Source of the DNA: Bacteroidales bacterium
Lineage (GTDB): Bacteria; Bacteroidota; Bacteroidia; Bacteroidales; Muribaculaceae
Length of the DNA: 46,824 nt
Assembly: GCA_900766975.1 (NCBI GenBank)
Contig: CAAFXO010000061.1
Coordinates: 1-46,824 of the forward strand
Direction of reading: 5' to 3'
Of the stretch, positions 1-7,887 are shown one piece after another. The notes beneath the pieces were generated by a model. It was given only the letters and a program-made list of their open reading frames with translations. It was not told where the DNA came from and ran no database searches. The translations under genes and the position numbers were made by a program. The first letter of the stretch is position 1. The number at the start of each line of letters is the position of its first letter.

Positions 1-25
1 AGCAATGGATACCGGTAATTTTAGT

Positions 26-33
26 TACCTTTG
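26..33 (+). promoter_or_regulatory. Candidate -7 promoter box of the S8 protease gene
   Basis: TACCTTTG matches the Bacteroidetes -7 consensus TAnnTTTG. The matching -33 element would lie at or beyond the window edge, so only half of the promoter can be judged. It fits a start codon at 176 with a leader of about 135 nt. Confidence 0.35.
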
Positions 34-146
34 TCCGGATCTTTTTGGCATATTTCGAAAGTCGCATCGGTTGCAATGCCCGCATTGCGCCCTCTTTGAC
101 TTTCAAAATCTGCTCAAAAAATATCCGCCCCTACGACCCCAAAAAT

Positions 147-164
147 TTAAGGAATGCGCTCTAA
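147..164 (+). repeat. Dispersed 18-bp boundary motif, copy 1
   Basis: TTAAGGAATGCGCTCTAA, one base different from the consensus TTAAGGAACGCGCTCTAA, 11 bp before the chosen start codon of the S8 protease. Its AAGGA is too far from the ATG (22 nt) to be a normal ribosome binding site. It is one of six related copies in the window. Confidence 0.8.
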
Positions 165-175
165 ATTTGTTGATT

Positions 176-2272
176 ATGAGACGTGTGTTTTTGTTTTTGC
201 TTTTGTTTGTCGGCGCTGCCATCGGGGTGAGCGCTGCCGATGCTGATGATTCGAAGCCTAAGTATATCCCCCAAATCCTTGTCGTCGACAGCGAACAGGA
301 AGTGGAGGAGCTTGTGAGCCAAGGTGTCATCATCTGGCATCGTCGTGCCGATATGCTTCTGGCTTGCGTACCCTACGACCTCTACGATGGTGGCATCATC
401 GCTGCCCCGGGGCATAAATATCGTCATCCCTCGCCTCTCCTCCCTCTCCCTGCCACCCCGACTCTCGATGTGGCAAAAAATCACTACAGCGCCAATTTGA
501 TCCATAACGGCACCGACCTCCCACGCCCATATACCGGCCGAGGGGTCGTAGTCGGCCTCTGCGACACCGGCATTGACCCCCATCATATCTCTTTCCTCGA
601 CTCCGAAGGTAACTCCCGAGTAAAACGTATCGCCAACTACGACGAACTAAACGGCATCCGAATGATCTTCGACTCCCCCGATGAGATCGAGGATTGGACC
701 ACCGACAATCCCGAAAAAACTCATGGCACTCACGTTGCCGGCATCATGGCGGGCGGATATAACGACAATGGTTATGGTGGCCTCGCTCCCGAAGCGGATA
801 TCGTAGTCACATCGTGCCATCTCTATGACGCCGCCATCCTCTCTGCCTGCGAAGATATCATCGACTATGCCCGCTCTGTCGGGCGCCCGGCGGTGATCAA
901 CCTCTCTTTGGGCAGTTACAACGGTCCTCATGACGGCACGTCGCTCTTCTGCCGTTACATCAAACTCCTCGGCCAAGAGGCTGTAATCTGTATGGCTGCC
1001 GGCAATGAGGGTGATGATGACAACTCTTATCGCATCACATTTAGCGACACCGAACCCCTATGGCGCGTGCAACTCCATTCCGGCGATTGGAAACAATTTG
1101 ATATGGTCGGAATCACCGACGCTTGGAGCTCCGATCAGCGCCCGGTCGGTGTACGTCTCCTTATCCTCGATGGCAACAACGCCCACCTCATCTATCGATC
1201 CAACTTGATTACCCTCGAAGAGGGGCAAGACTCTTTCGACACCTCGATATCTTCTTTCAATAACCTTGAGTTCGGCAAGTATTTCAGCGGCACGGTCTCT
1301 TTCTCCGGCCGCGTGAGCGATCTCAATGGCAGATGGGTCACCGAAGTGCAGTATGTCACTCACACCCAGGAGGCGGCATCCAATAGCCACGGATTGTGGG
1401 CTCGCTATACCCTCGGCTTGGAGTTCGTCGGTGATTATGGCACTCATGCCGACATCACCTGCGATGGCTCCCGCTCTCGCTTCGTGACTTGGCCCCAAGA
1501 ATTTCCTCCCAATTCCTCTCTCTCTGTCAGCGATATAGCCACCGGCGAGAATGTCATCTGCGTCGGCATGTATAATAATCGCAAAACCGCCCCCAACATC
1601 TCCGGCGGCGAGTACACCTTCGACTTCGACCCCCTCAAGGTCAACGACGGGTCGGGTTATGCTACTCTCGTCGATGGACGAGTGCTCCCGCACACCGTGG
1701 CTCCCGGTGCCGGCATCATCTCGGCATGTAGCAGCTTTTTCGTCGAAAATAATCCCGAAACTCTCCCCGGTGTCACCGGTAAGTTCGATATCGCCGGCAA
1801 GTCTTATTATTACAGCCACAATTCAGGCACGTCGATGTCGACACCCTATCTCGCCGGCATAGTCGCTACCTGGCTCGAGGCTGACCCCTCCCTCGGCGTC
1901 AACGATGTCTTGGATATTATCGCCCATACCAATACCCATCAATATCCCGACCCCGAGAATCCTCGCCATGGTCAGGGATGGTTCCAACCCTACAATGGTA
2001 TCCGCCAAGTACTCGGCCTCGGAAATATGAAGGGTGTATCCGATGCAGCAGATATCCGCGCCATTGTCGGCTCGCAAGAGATCGAAATCTTCAACCCCGG
2101 TGGCGAACCCCTCGACATCTCGATCTATACCCCTCAGGGGGTGACGGCGCTACATCGCTCCGGCCTTAACGGCACGAATCCTCACGTCGACATCACCGAC
2201 CTCGACGCCGGACTCTACATCCTCGCCATCCGCTCCCCACGCAGCGATTATCGCATCAAATTTATCCGTTAA
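176..2272 (+). CDS. Secreted S8 (subtilisin-family) serine protease with T9SS-like C-terminus
   Basis: Extracellular or surface serine endopeptidase of the subtilase fold, 698 aa. The reading frame is open from position 5, but the start at 176 is chosen because it opens directly into a signal peptide (MRRVFLFLLLFVGAAIGVSA) and because the upstream part carries a dispersed intergenic repeat and a promoter-like box. The catalytic triad is visible: Asp130 (CDTGID), His186 (HGTHVAG) and Ser553 (SGTSMSTP), with oxyanion Asn277 (AAGNEG). About 275 residues lie between Asn277 and Ser553, far more than the roughly 66 in subtilisin, so a beta-rich domain is inserted there. The last 70 residues (DISIYTPQG, then DLDAGLYILAI) resemble a type A T9SS sorting domain. 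Export by the T9SS encoded at 20.6-27.6 kb is inferred. The protease class is certain; the substrate is unknown. Confidence 0.9.
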   Translation: MRRVFLFLLLFVGAAIGVSAADADDSKPKYIPQILVVDSEQEVEELVSQGVIIWHRRADMLLACVPYDLYDGGIIAAPGHKYRHPSPLLPLPATPTLDVAKNHYSANLIHNGTDLPRPYTGRGVVVGLCDTGIDPHHISFLDSEGNSRVKRIANYDELNGIRMIFDSPDEIEDWTTDNPEKTHGTHVAGIMAGGYNDNGYGGLAPEADIVVTSCHLYDAAILSACEDIIDYARSVGRPAVINLSLGSYNGPHDGTSLFCRYIKLLGQEAVICMAAGNEGDDDNSYRITFSDTEPLWRVQLHSGDWKQFDMVGITDAWSSDQRPVGVRLLILDGNNAHLIYRSNLITLEEGQDSFDTSISSFNNLEFGKYFSGTVSFSGRVSDLNGRWVTEVQYVTHTQEAASNSHGLWARYTLGLEFVGDYGTHADITCDGSRSRFVTWPQEFPPNSSLSVSDIATGENVICVGMYNNRKTAPNISGGEYTFDFDPLKVNDGSGYATLVDGRVLPHTVAPGAGIISACSSFFVENNPETLPGVTGKFDIAGKSYYYSHNSGTSMSTPYLAGIVATWLEADPSLGVNDVLDIIAHTNTHQYPDPENPRHGQGWFQPYNGIRQVLGLGNMKGVSDAADIRAIVGSQEIEIFNPGGEPLDISIYTPQGVTALHRSGLNGTNPHVDITDLDAGLYILAIRSPRSDYRIKFIR

Positions 2273-2286
2273 GGAACGCGCTCTTA
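2269..2286 (+). repeat. Dispersed 18-bp boundary motif, copy 2, holding two stop codons
   Basis: TTAAGGAACGCGCTCTTA lies exactly across the junction of two convergent genes. Its first TAA (2270-2272) is the stop of the S8 protease and its last TTA (2284-2286) is the TAA stop of the minus-strand GSCFA gene. No separate terminator hairpin is visible in this 11-bp gap. Confidence 0.85.
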
Positions 2287-3255
2287 CGACTTGTCGTTAG
2301 GGTGGGGGAGTAGTGCTCCGGGGTGCAGGGCTTTGAAGGCGCGGAGCTGTGCCTGCGTCTGTGCGGCAAATCGTTCCACCATCTCTGCAGTGGCGTTGAT
2401 ATGGCGATGGTTGAGACGCTTCATAAGTGCGTTGCCCTCTTTGAGATAGCATTTGCCCGCCTCGTCGAGACAGGTCTCTACGAAACGCTCCCAGATATAC
2501 TCCACACCCTGCTCGTTGGGATGCACCAAGTCGCTGCCATAGAAGCGATAGTCGCGCAGATCATCCATCATAATCTCGTATGCCGGGAAGTAGTAGCATC
2601 CCTCTTCGCGGCAGAGCCGGTCGACGGCAAGCCGCAGCGTAGCCTTCGAGAGGGTGTTGTCGCTCAGCCCGTCGCGGATATGCCTCACCGGACTCACCGT
2701 AAATATCAGCCGCAAACCGGGGTATCTCTCCTTAAGTCGGGCTATCAGCTCGAGCCATGGCGCGGTGATCTCGTCGATATCAATGCGACGACGGGTGAAA
2801 AGGGCTGAGGGTTGCTTGTGGCAGTTGGCGACTACCATATTCCTCCCGTTCAGAAAGTAACAGTAGGAGGTGCCGAAGGTGATGCAGATGGTCCTGCCTC
2901 GCTTCGCTACATCGCGTACTCGTTTCGCTATCCGGCGAAATCGCTCGACACTCTCTTCGACTCCGGTTGCCGAGTAGGAGGTGTCCCCCATCCAGGAGTG
3001 GATCATGCCTCCCCCCTCGAAGAGTGTCGCTGAAAATGCCTCGGCTGGATGCTCGCTCAGAAGCACCATCCGAAGCCACTCTGCAATCGATAGCGGATTG
3101 TATAGAACGCCCGACGAATTGTCGGCATCCCATAGACATTCTCGCATCCGATTGCCGATGTTGTCAGCAAAACATGAACCCACCATCAAGATCGGTTCTT
3201 CTGGCGTTAGGGTCAAATCACTCTTGGGGATCTCTATCTCGGTTCTGAATTTCAC
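2284..3255 (-). CDS. GSCFA domain protein (SGNH-hydrolase-like)
   Basis: A 323-aa cytoplasmic protein named for its N-terminal motif, seen here as VGSCFADNIG with Ser27 in the position of an SGNH-type nucleophile. A second motif typical of the fold, DLVHPNEQG, lies near residue 240, and TFGTSYCYFLNGR lies in the middle. The length is typical for the family. The start is GTG (3253-3255), supported by AAAAGGA eight bases upstream on the minus strand, an unusually clear Shine-Dalgarno for this phylum. The family is widespread in Bacteroidetes and some proteobacteria, and its substrate is not established, so esterase or acylhydrolase activity is only suggested by the fold. The gene converges on the S8 protease and shares the boundary repeat with it. 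Confidence 0.85.
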   Translation of the reverse strand: MKFRTEIEIPKSDLTLTPEEPILMVGSCFADNIGNRMRECLWDADNSSGVLYNPLSIAEWLRMVLLSEHPAEAFSATLFEGGGMIHSWMGDTSYSATGVEESVERFRRIAKRVRDVAKRGRTICITFGTSYCYFLNGRNMVVANCHKQPSALFTRRRIDIDEITAPWLELIARLKERYPGLRLIFTVSPVRHIRDGLSDNTLSKATLRLAVDRLCREEGCYYFPAYEIMMDDLRDYRFYGSDLVHPNEQGVEYIWERFVETCLDEAGKCYLKEGNALMKRLNHRHINATAEMVERFAAQTQAQLRAFKALHPGALLPHPNDKS

Positions 3256-3411
3256 GTTTTTATCCTTTTATGGTTGTAGTCTTTATTTTTTGTCGGATAT
3301 TTCACTCTTGAGTTATATCGCTACAAAAATAATGCTTTTTTTGCTCCTTTCATTTCCAAATGTGAATTTTTTTTGCGAACTTTGCTATTATCCCTTTCTC
3401 GATTGGCATGT

Positions 3412-3439
3412 CAATAGCCAATAACCAATAACCAATAAC
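3412..3439 (+). repeat. Heptamer tandem repeat before the amylase gene
   Basis: Four head-to-tail 7-bp units: CAATAGC once, then CAATAAC three times. It ends 18 bp before the ATG at 3458. With a 7-bp period the repeated TAA falls in all three frames, so it would stop any read-through translation. Similar repeats occur before other genes in the window. Confidence 0.8.
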
Positions 3440-3457
3440 CTGTACATCTAACCCTAT

Positions 3458-5326
3458 ATGAAAAAATTAACATCTATTGCTCTCTCTTTGGTGGCGGGTG
3501 CATCTTCTATGTTTGGCGCCTCTCAGCCCAAGGATCACCTCTCGGTAGAACCCCCTTGCTGGTGGGTCGGTATGGCGTGCGATACGCTGCAACTCACTCT
3601 GAATGCCCCCGGCATCTCGGCGGCTGAGTTCTCTCTCGATTATCCCGGTGTCTCCATCTCGGAGCAGGTGACCCCCGATTCTCCCAATTATAAGTTCCTC
3701 TACCTTGTTATCTCCCGGGATGCTCAACCCGGTTCGCTGAAGTTCGATTATCGTCTCAATGGAAAGAAGCGTAGTTTTAACTATGAACTCAAGGGGCGCG
3801 ACCGTGCCGCATCCGAGTATAAGGGCTTCGATGCAGGAGATGTGCTCTATCTTCTTATGCCCGACCGCTTCGCCAAGGGCCTCGACGATAAGGATATCAA
3901 CCTCAAGGGGATGGATTATCCCGTAACGGCTGACCGCTCCAACCATAATGGTCGCCATGGCGGCGATATGCGTGGTCTGCGCAATCATCTCGATTATATC
4001 GATTCTCTCGGCGTTACTGCCATTTGGGTTTGCCCCGTGCTTGAAAATGATATGCCGGGTGGCAGCTATCATGGTTATGCCACCACCGATTATTATCGCA
4101 TTGACCCTCGCTTCGGTTCCAACGAGGAGTGGTGTGCATTGATCCGCGATGCCCATGCTCGTGGCCTTAAAGTCGTGATGGATATGATCTTCAACCATTC
4201 CGGCTCCAATCATCCCTGGATGAAGGATGCTCCCTATCGCGATTGGTTCAACCACCCCGAGGGAGATAATCTTACCAATTTCCGACTCACCACCGTTCAC
4301 GACCCTTACGTGTCGGATTATGACCTCGATCATACCGTCAATGGCTGGTTCGTTCCCACCATGCCCGACCTCAATCAGCGTAATCCCCACCTGATGAAGT
4401 ATCTGATACAGAACTCTATATGGTGGATCGAATCTTCCAAGATCGATGGCATCCGCATGGATACTTATCCCTACGCCGATATGGGTGGTATGGCTTCTTG
4501 GGCTGAGGCTGTGATGAAGGAGTATCCCAATTTTAATATCGTCGGCGAGTGCTGGTATGGTAGTGAGGCCGGCTCCGCATTCTGGCAGAGTGGCAGCAAG
4601 ATCAATCCTGTCGATACCCACCTCCCCACGGTGATGGATTTCTTCTATGTCATCAATGGTCGCAAGGCTTTCAATGGTCATACTCTCCCCTGGGCTGATG
4701 GTATGAACATCCTGTACGACCACCTCTCCAACGACTTCCTCTTCCCCGATCCGCAGAAGATCCTTACCTTCCTCGACAACCATGATTCCGATCGCTTCCT
4801 CGCCGAAATGCCGGAGGATCTCGGTTCGTGGAAGCAGGCGATAGCCTTCCTGCTTACTTCGCGTGGCATCCCTCAGATCTATTATGGCACAGAGTTGCTG
4901 ATGTCCGGCTCGAAGGAGGGTAGCGACGGTTATGTGCGTCGCGATATGCCGGGTGGTTTCCCCGGTGATCAAACCGATGCTTTCACTCGTCAGGGACGCA
5001 CCGACTTGCAAAACGAAGCCTGGGATTTCTTGTCATTGATCCTCAACTGGCGTCGTGGCGAAGCTCGCGATGTTATCGCCAAGGGTAAACTCAAACACTT
5101 CATCCCCCAGACCGGTCTTTACGTCTATCAGCGCAAGTTAGGCGACAAGGAAGTAGTCGTAATGATGAATGGCAGAGATGAAGAGATAGAAGTAGAGATG
5201 GATCGTACCGCCGAGGTCCTCCCCATAGGAGCCAAGCGCCGAGACATCCTAACCGACACCCAAGTGGAAATAACCCCCACCATGACCTTCGCCCCACGCC
5301 AAGTCCAAATCCTCCAAAACTGGTAA
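3458..5326 (+). CDS. Secreted GH13 alpha-amylase/neopullulanase (SusA-like)
   Basis: Hydrolyses alpha-1,4 (possibly alpha-1,6) glucosidic bonds in starch-derived oligosaccharides, probably in the periplasm. It is 622 aa with a signal peptide (MKKLTSIALSLVAGASSMFG). An N-terminal beta domain of the cyclomaltodextrinase type (about 25-120) precedes the GH13 barrel. Catalytic residues are visible: nucleophile Asp335 (GIRMDTY), acid/base Glu364 (IVGECWYG) and transition-state Asp443 (FLDNHDSDRF), plus region I DMIFNH. A cyclomaltodextrinase-type C-terminal beta domain closes the protein. Length and architecture match B. thetaiotaomicron SusA (neopullulanase). It is not next to a starch SusCDEFG cluster, so susA is not assigned. 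The upstream sequence GAACTTTG is a poor match to a -7 box. Confidence 0.93.
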   Translation: MKKLTSIALSLVAGASSMFGASQPKDHLSVEPPCWWVGMACDTLQLTLNAPGISAAEFSLDYPGVSISEQVTPDSPNYKFLYLVISRDAQPGSLKFDYRLNGKKRSFNYELKGRDRAASEYKGFDAGDVLYLLMPDRFAKGLDDKDINLKGMDYPVTADRSNHNGRHGGDMRGLRNHLDYIDSLGVTAIWVCPVLENDMPGGSYHGYATTDYYRIDPRFGSNEEWCALIRDAHARGLKVVMDMIFNHSGSNHPWMKDAPYRDWFNHPEGDNLTNFRLTTVHDPYVSDYDLDHTVNGWFVPTMPDLNQRNPHLMKYLIQNSIWWIESSKIDGIRMDTYPYADMGGMASWAEAVMKEYPNFNIVGECWYGSEAGSAFWQSGSKINPVDTHLPTVMDFFYVINGRKAFNGHTLPWADGMNILYDHLSNDFLFPDPQKILTFLDNHDSDRFLAEMPEDLGSWKQAIAFLLTSRGIPQIYYGTELLMSGSKEGSDGYVRRDMPGGFPGDQTDAFTRQGRTDLQNEAWDFLSLILNWRRGEARDVIAKGKLKHFIPQTGLYVYQRKLGDKEVVVMMNGRDEEIEVEMDRTAEVLPIGAKRRDILTDTQVEITPTMTFAPRQVQILQNW

Positions 5327-5339
5327 ACCAATCATTTTT

Positions 5340-5858
5340 TTAGTAGCGGAGGTAGTAGGAGATGGGGTCGAGGATGATGGTGTAGGGTGTGCCCGGTTTT
5401 TTGGCGGGTTGGCTCTTTTCGTAGTAGAAGGCGTGCTGCCGATCCCAGCTCTTGATCTCTATCATGCGTGTCTCTCCTGCCGGTATCTTGCAGTCGAGGG
5501 TCACATACCGCTTGTGGAGCTGTCGCCCATCCATGGTGTAATAATCGATATAAAGATTGATCCCCGTCAGTAGCCGATCCGTGCCATTCGTTACGAAAAA
5601 GGTCTCCGAACTGCTCGACTGAGGTTTGTCATATCCCGCAAAGGTCAACTGTCCGATCGTATAACCATTGTTGCAATCACGACATTGTGACGCCACCATA
5701 AAACTACCCTTCGTCAGCGACTCCACCTTCTCCTGCCTCTGAGCCTCCCTCTTATCCACATCAAGTCGATAACCCTTCCGACGCCCCATACCCTCCACGG
5801 GCAGCATCAGAATTGCTATCATACATATCATCAATATCCGAGTTTTTAATCTGTTCAT
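5340..5858 (-). CDS. Small secreted protein, FxLYD-like beta domain
   Basis: A 172-aa protein of unknown function with an N-terminal hydrophobic signal (ILMICMIAILMLPVEGMG). After a charged segment comes QCRDCNNGYTIGQLTF, a CxxC pair, and then a stretch resembling the FxLYD beta-sandwich: VTNGTDRLLTGINLYIDYYTMDG followed by IPAGETRMIEI. Domains of that kind are extracellular and ligandless as far as is known. The assignment is by pattern only. It is the last gene of the minus-strand run that begins at parE, 27 bp after the previous gene, and converges on the amylase gene with a 13-bp gap containing a short T-run. Confidence 0.7.
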   Translation of the reverse strand: MNRLKTRILMICMIAILMLPVEGMGRRKGYRLDVDKREAQRQEKVESLTKGSFMVASQCRDCNNGYTIGQLTFAGYDKPQSSSSETFFVTNGTDRLLTGINLYIDYYTMDGRQLHKRYVTLDCKIPAGETRMIEIKSWDRQHAFYYEKSQPAKKPGTPYTIILDPISYYLRY

Positions 5859-5885
5859 CGTATTATGCCATTATAACTCAGATTA

Positions 5886-6461
5886 TTACAGATACTCTAC
5901 TTCGCGCTTTACACTCTCCGGATAGATCTTGATCATACCCCGAGGTAATGACTCCAACGGATCTTTGACACTCACCTTGATCATCCTCCAGAAGGAGGGT
6001 AAGATCCAACGTGGATTCAGCGACAACTTTACCTCACGCCGCTTGATCACCATCGCCGCCTCACTCTCCCGATATTCCGCCAAGCATTTCCCCAATTCGC
6101 CGAAAATACCCTTCTCTTTGTTGCGATAGAGTGCCATCTCAAAACTGCGACTCACTGCCGAGCGATCCAAATATCCGATACAATCCCCCGGAGTCAACCG
6201 AACATCAGGACTCTCTACAGCCACTATGTCATAACGATCATCATCCAATGCCGACCGCCTTACCAACACAAAGGTGTCATCCTCCGGAAATTTCCATATC
6301 CCCTCCACCTCCTGAAGCATATTGCAGTCACACCAGAGCCGTGCCGCACCAAGGTCGCAGATCTCATCTACACCTACCTCACCCCTCGTCACACCCATAG
6401 CCGACAGCATCAATATTATCAATACTGCCAACCGTGTAAGTATGCCTCCTCGTGATAACAT
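5886..6461 (-). CDS. Secreted hypothetical protein
   Basis: A 191-aa protein not recognised as a member of any family. It has an N-terminal signal peptide (LTRLAVLIILMLSAMGVTRG) and no further membrane segment. Features visible are a Cys pair WCDCNM near residue 43, FVLVRRSALDDDRYDIVAVESPDV, and a basic C-terminal half (RYP-rich, ending PESVKREVEYL). It starts 6 bp after the stop of the DUF3078 gene, so it is co-transcribed and perhaps functionally linked to that outer-membrane protein. A periplasmic location is inferred from the signal peptide alone. Confidence 0.7.
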   Translation of the reverse strand: MLSRGGILTRLAVLIILMLSAMGVTRGEVGVDEICDLGAARLWCDCNMLQEVEGIWKFPEDDTFVLVRRSALDDDRYDIVAVESPDVRLTPGDCIGYLDRSAVSRSFEMALYRNKEKGIFGELGKCLAEYRESEAAMVIKRREVKLSLNPRWILPSFWRMIKVSVKDPLESLPRGMIKIYPESVKREVEYL

Positions 6462-6467
6462 CTATCC

Positions 6468-7817
6468 TTATTTCGTTGAGAATGTGTATGATATGCCCAC
6501 ACTAAGTATCTCCTTGAGCATCAACTTGCGCCACTTGCTCCCTGCCGGTGGATCCGCCTTTGTGTCATAGCGAAGATGAGCATAAACCTGAGCCGAAAAT
6601 AACTTCGAAAATTGGAAATTAAGCGTATTCTCCCAGTCCCATTGTAATGACTTATAGTCCGAGAAGAAGAACATCTTGGTGGTATAACTCGTATTCCCCC
6701 ACATCAGAGCATAGAAATTGACCTCGGCATTGCTACCGATCTCATGCTTCAAACGCTGTCCCGGTTCCATACCGATGCTTGCCCTGTCGATCTTGTCGTC
6801 AATACAAGTCTTTAAGTTATATGATATCGGCGAAACGGAGGCGGAAAACTTCACCCTCTTATTCTCCTTCTCCTTCGTATAGGTCATACCAAGACCCAAG
6901 TTCAACTCTCCCGGCGAGAGAAAAGAGGCTGACCTGGTCATCGAATCCGCCGGATAACTATTCAAGAACTGCGTCTTGAACTGTCCCAAGAATGAATAAT
7001 ACCAGTGATTGAACGCCTTGTATCCCCACTTGATGTTGTATTGGAAGAGATCTTGAGACACGGAATATTTGTGATACTCATCGTCGGGCGTCGAGTTAAG
7101 ACCCAATTTATAGGAGACCGTGCTCTGGAATATCAGCTTCGGATAATACACATTATTGAGCTGCACATCCCACAGAAAATTCCCCAAGAAGGCAAGGTGG
7201 GAGTTGCCACCCTGATACCAGTTGGCAGACACGAATGCCTGCGACAACTGTATGCCTACATTGAAATTATGAAGCCAGTTGATCCTCCCCTTCTGCGCCT
7301 CTTCGAGGAGTGTCCCTTCGATCGGTTCGGTGGGGAGTTCAAGATTCTCCATAAATCCTCTCAACGACATATCATCCTCAGGCAATTCCGGACGTGCCGG
7401 CAATTTCCAATAGGCATACTCGATCTCAGTGGGGGAGTCGAGCATCTGCCGATAGATGAAATCGCGCTCGAAGCGATCGGTGAGAATCGCCTTCTCGAGC
7501 CAGTCGGGTGTTGCCGATCCGAATGCCACCGGCAGTTCGTCGCGACTCGGCAGGCTTATGCTATCCATCATCACCGTGTCTTGAGGCGCTGTGAGCGAAG
7601 ATACTCTCATCACCGAGTCTCGGTATTCACGAGCCACGATCGCCATCACCTTCGGGTCGGGAAAGTCCCCACCAAAGCTCGGATCGCTCACCTCGCGATA
7701 CCCCTCGAACACTCGCGGACGAAGTGGCATATCCATCCCGCCTGAAGCCATGGCGCTCGGCACACTCAATATGCCTATACTCGCCACAGCAAGGATCTGT
7801 ATAAGTCTATTGGCCAT
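6468..7817 (-). CDS. DUF3078-family outer-membrane protein
   Basis: A 449-aa exported protein (signal MANRLIQILAVASIGILSVPSAMA). From about residue 190 it reads as a beta-barrel: INWLHNFNVGIQLSQ, NWYQGGNSHLAFLGN, then alternating aromatic strands up to the terminal aromatic strand VGISYTFSTK. The NWYQGG motif followed by a barrel is characteristic of DUF3078 proteins, which are common in Bacteroidetes and have no established function. The N-terminal 180 residues are a periplasmic or surface segment rich in Pro and acidic residues. It lies 70 bp after the processing protease gene and 6 bp before the next small secreted gene. Confidence 0.75.
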   Translation of the reverse strand: MANRLIQILAVASIGILSVPSAMASGGMDMPLRPRVFEGYREVSDPSFGGDFPDPKVMAIVAREYRDSVMRVSSLTAPQDTVMMDSISLPSRDELPVAFGSATPDWLEKAILTDRFERDFIYRQMLDSPTEIEYAYWKLPARPELPEDDMSLRGFMENLELPTEPIEGTLLEEAQKGRINWLHNFNVGIQLSQAFVSANWYQGGNSHLAFLGNFLWDVQLNNVYYPKLIFQSTVSYKLGLNSTPDDEYHKYSVSQDLFQYNIKWGYKAFNHWYYSFLGQFKTQFLNSYPADSMTRSASFLSPGELNLGLGMTYTKEKENKRVKFSASVSPISYNLKTCIDDKIDRASIGMEPGQRLKHEIGSNAEVNFYALMWGNTSYTTKMFFFSDYKSLQWDWENTLNFQFSKLFSAQVYAHLRYDTKADPPAGSKWRKLMLKEILSVGISYTFSTK

Positions 7818-7887
7818 CAGATCAATCTTTTGTTATCGTATTTGCTTTATTTTCAGAGTCTTATCTGATTAGTTTTCAAAGTCTTGT

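Noticed and set aside
147..164. AAGGA in the dispersed motif as a Shine-Dalgarno
   Set aside because: It is 22-29 nt from the start codons in copies 1 and 3 and is in the wrong orientation in copy 6.
5..175. N-terminal extension of the S8 protease frame
   Set aside because: It has no signal peptide, contains a promoter-like box and the dispersed motif, and the ATG at 176 opens straight into a good signal peptide.
3467..5011. 514-residue open frame antisense to the amylase gene
   Set aside because: It is a codon-bias shadow: no recognisable domain, low-complexity Ile/His/Gly content, and the opposite strand is a clear GH13 enzyme.
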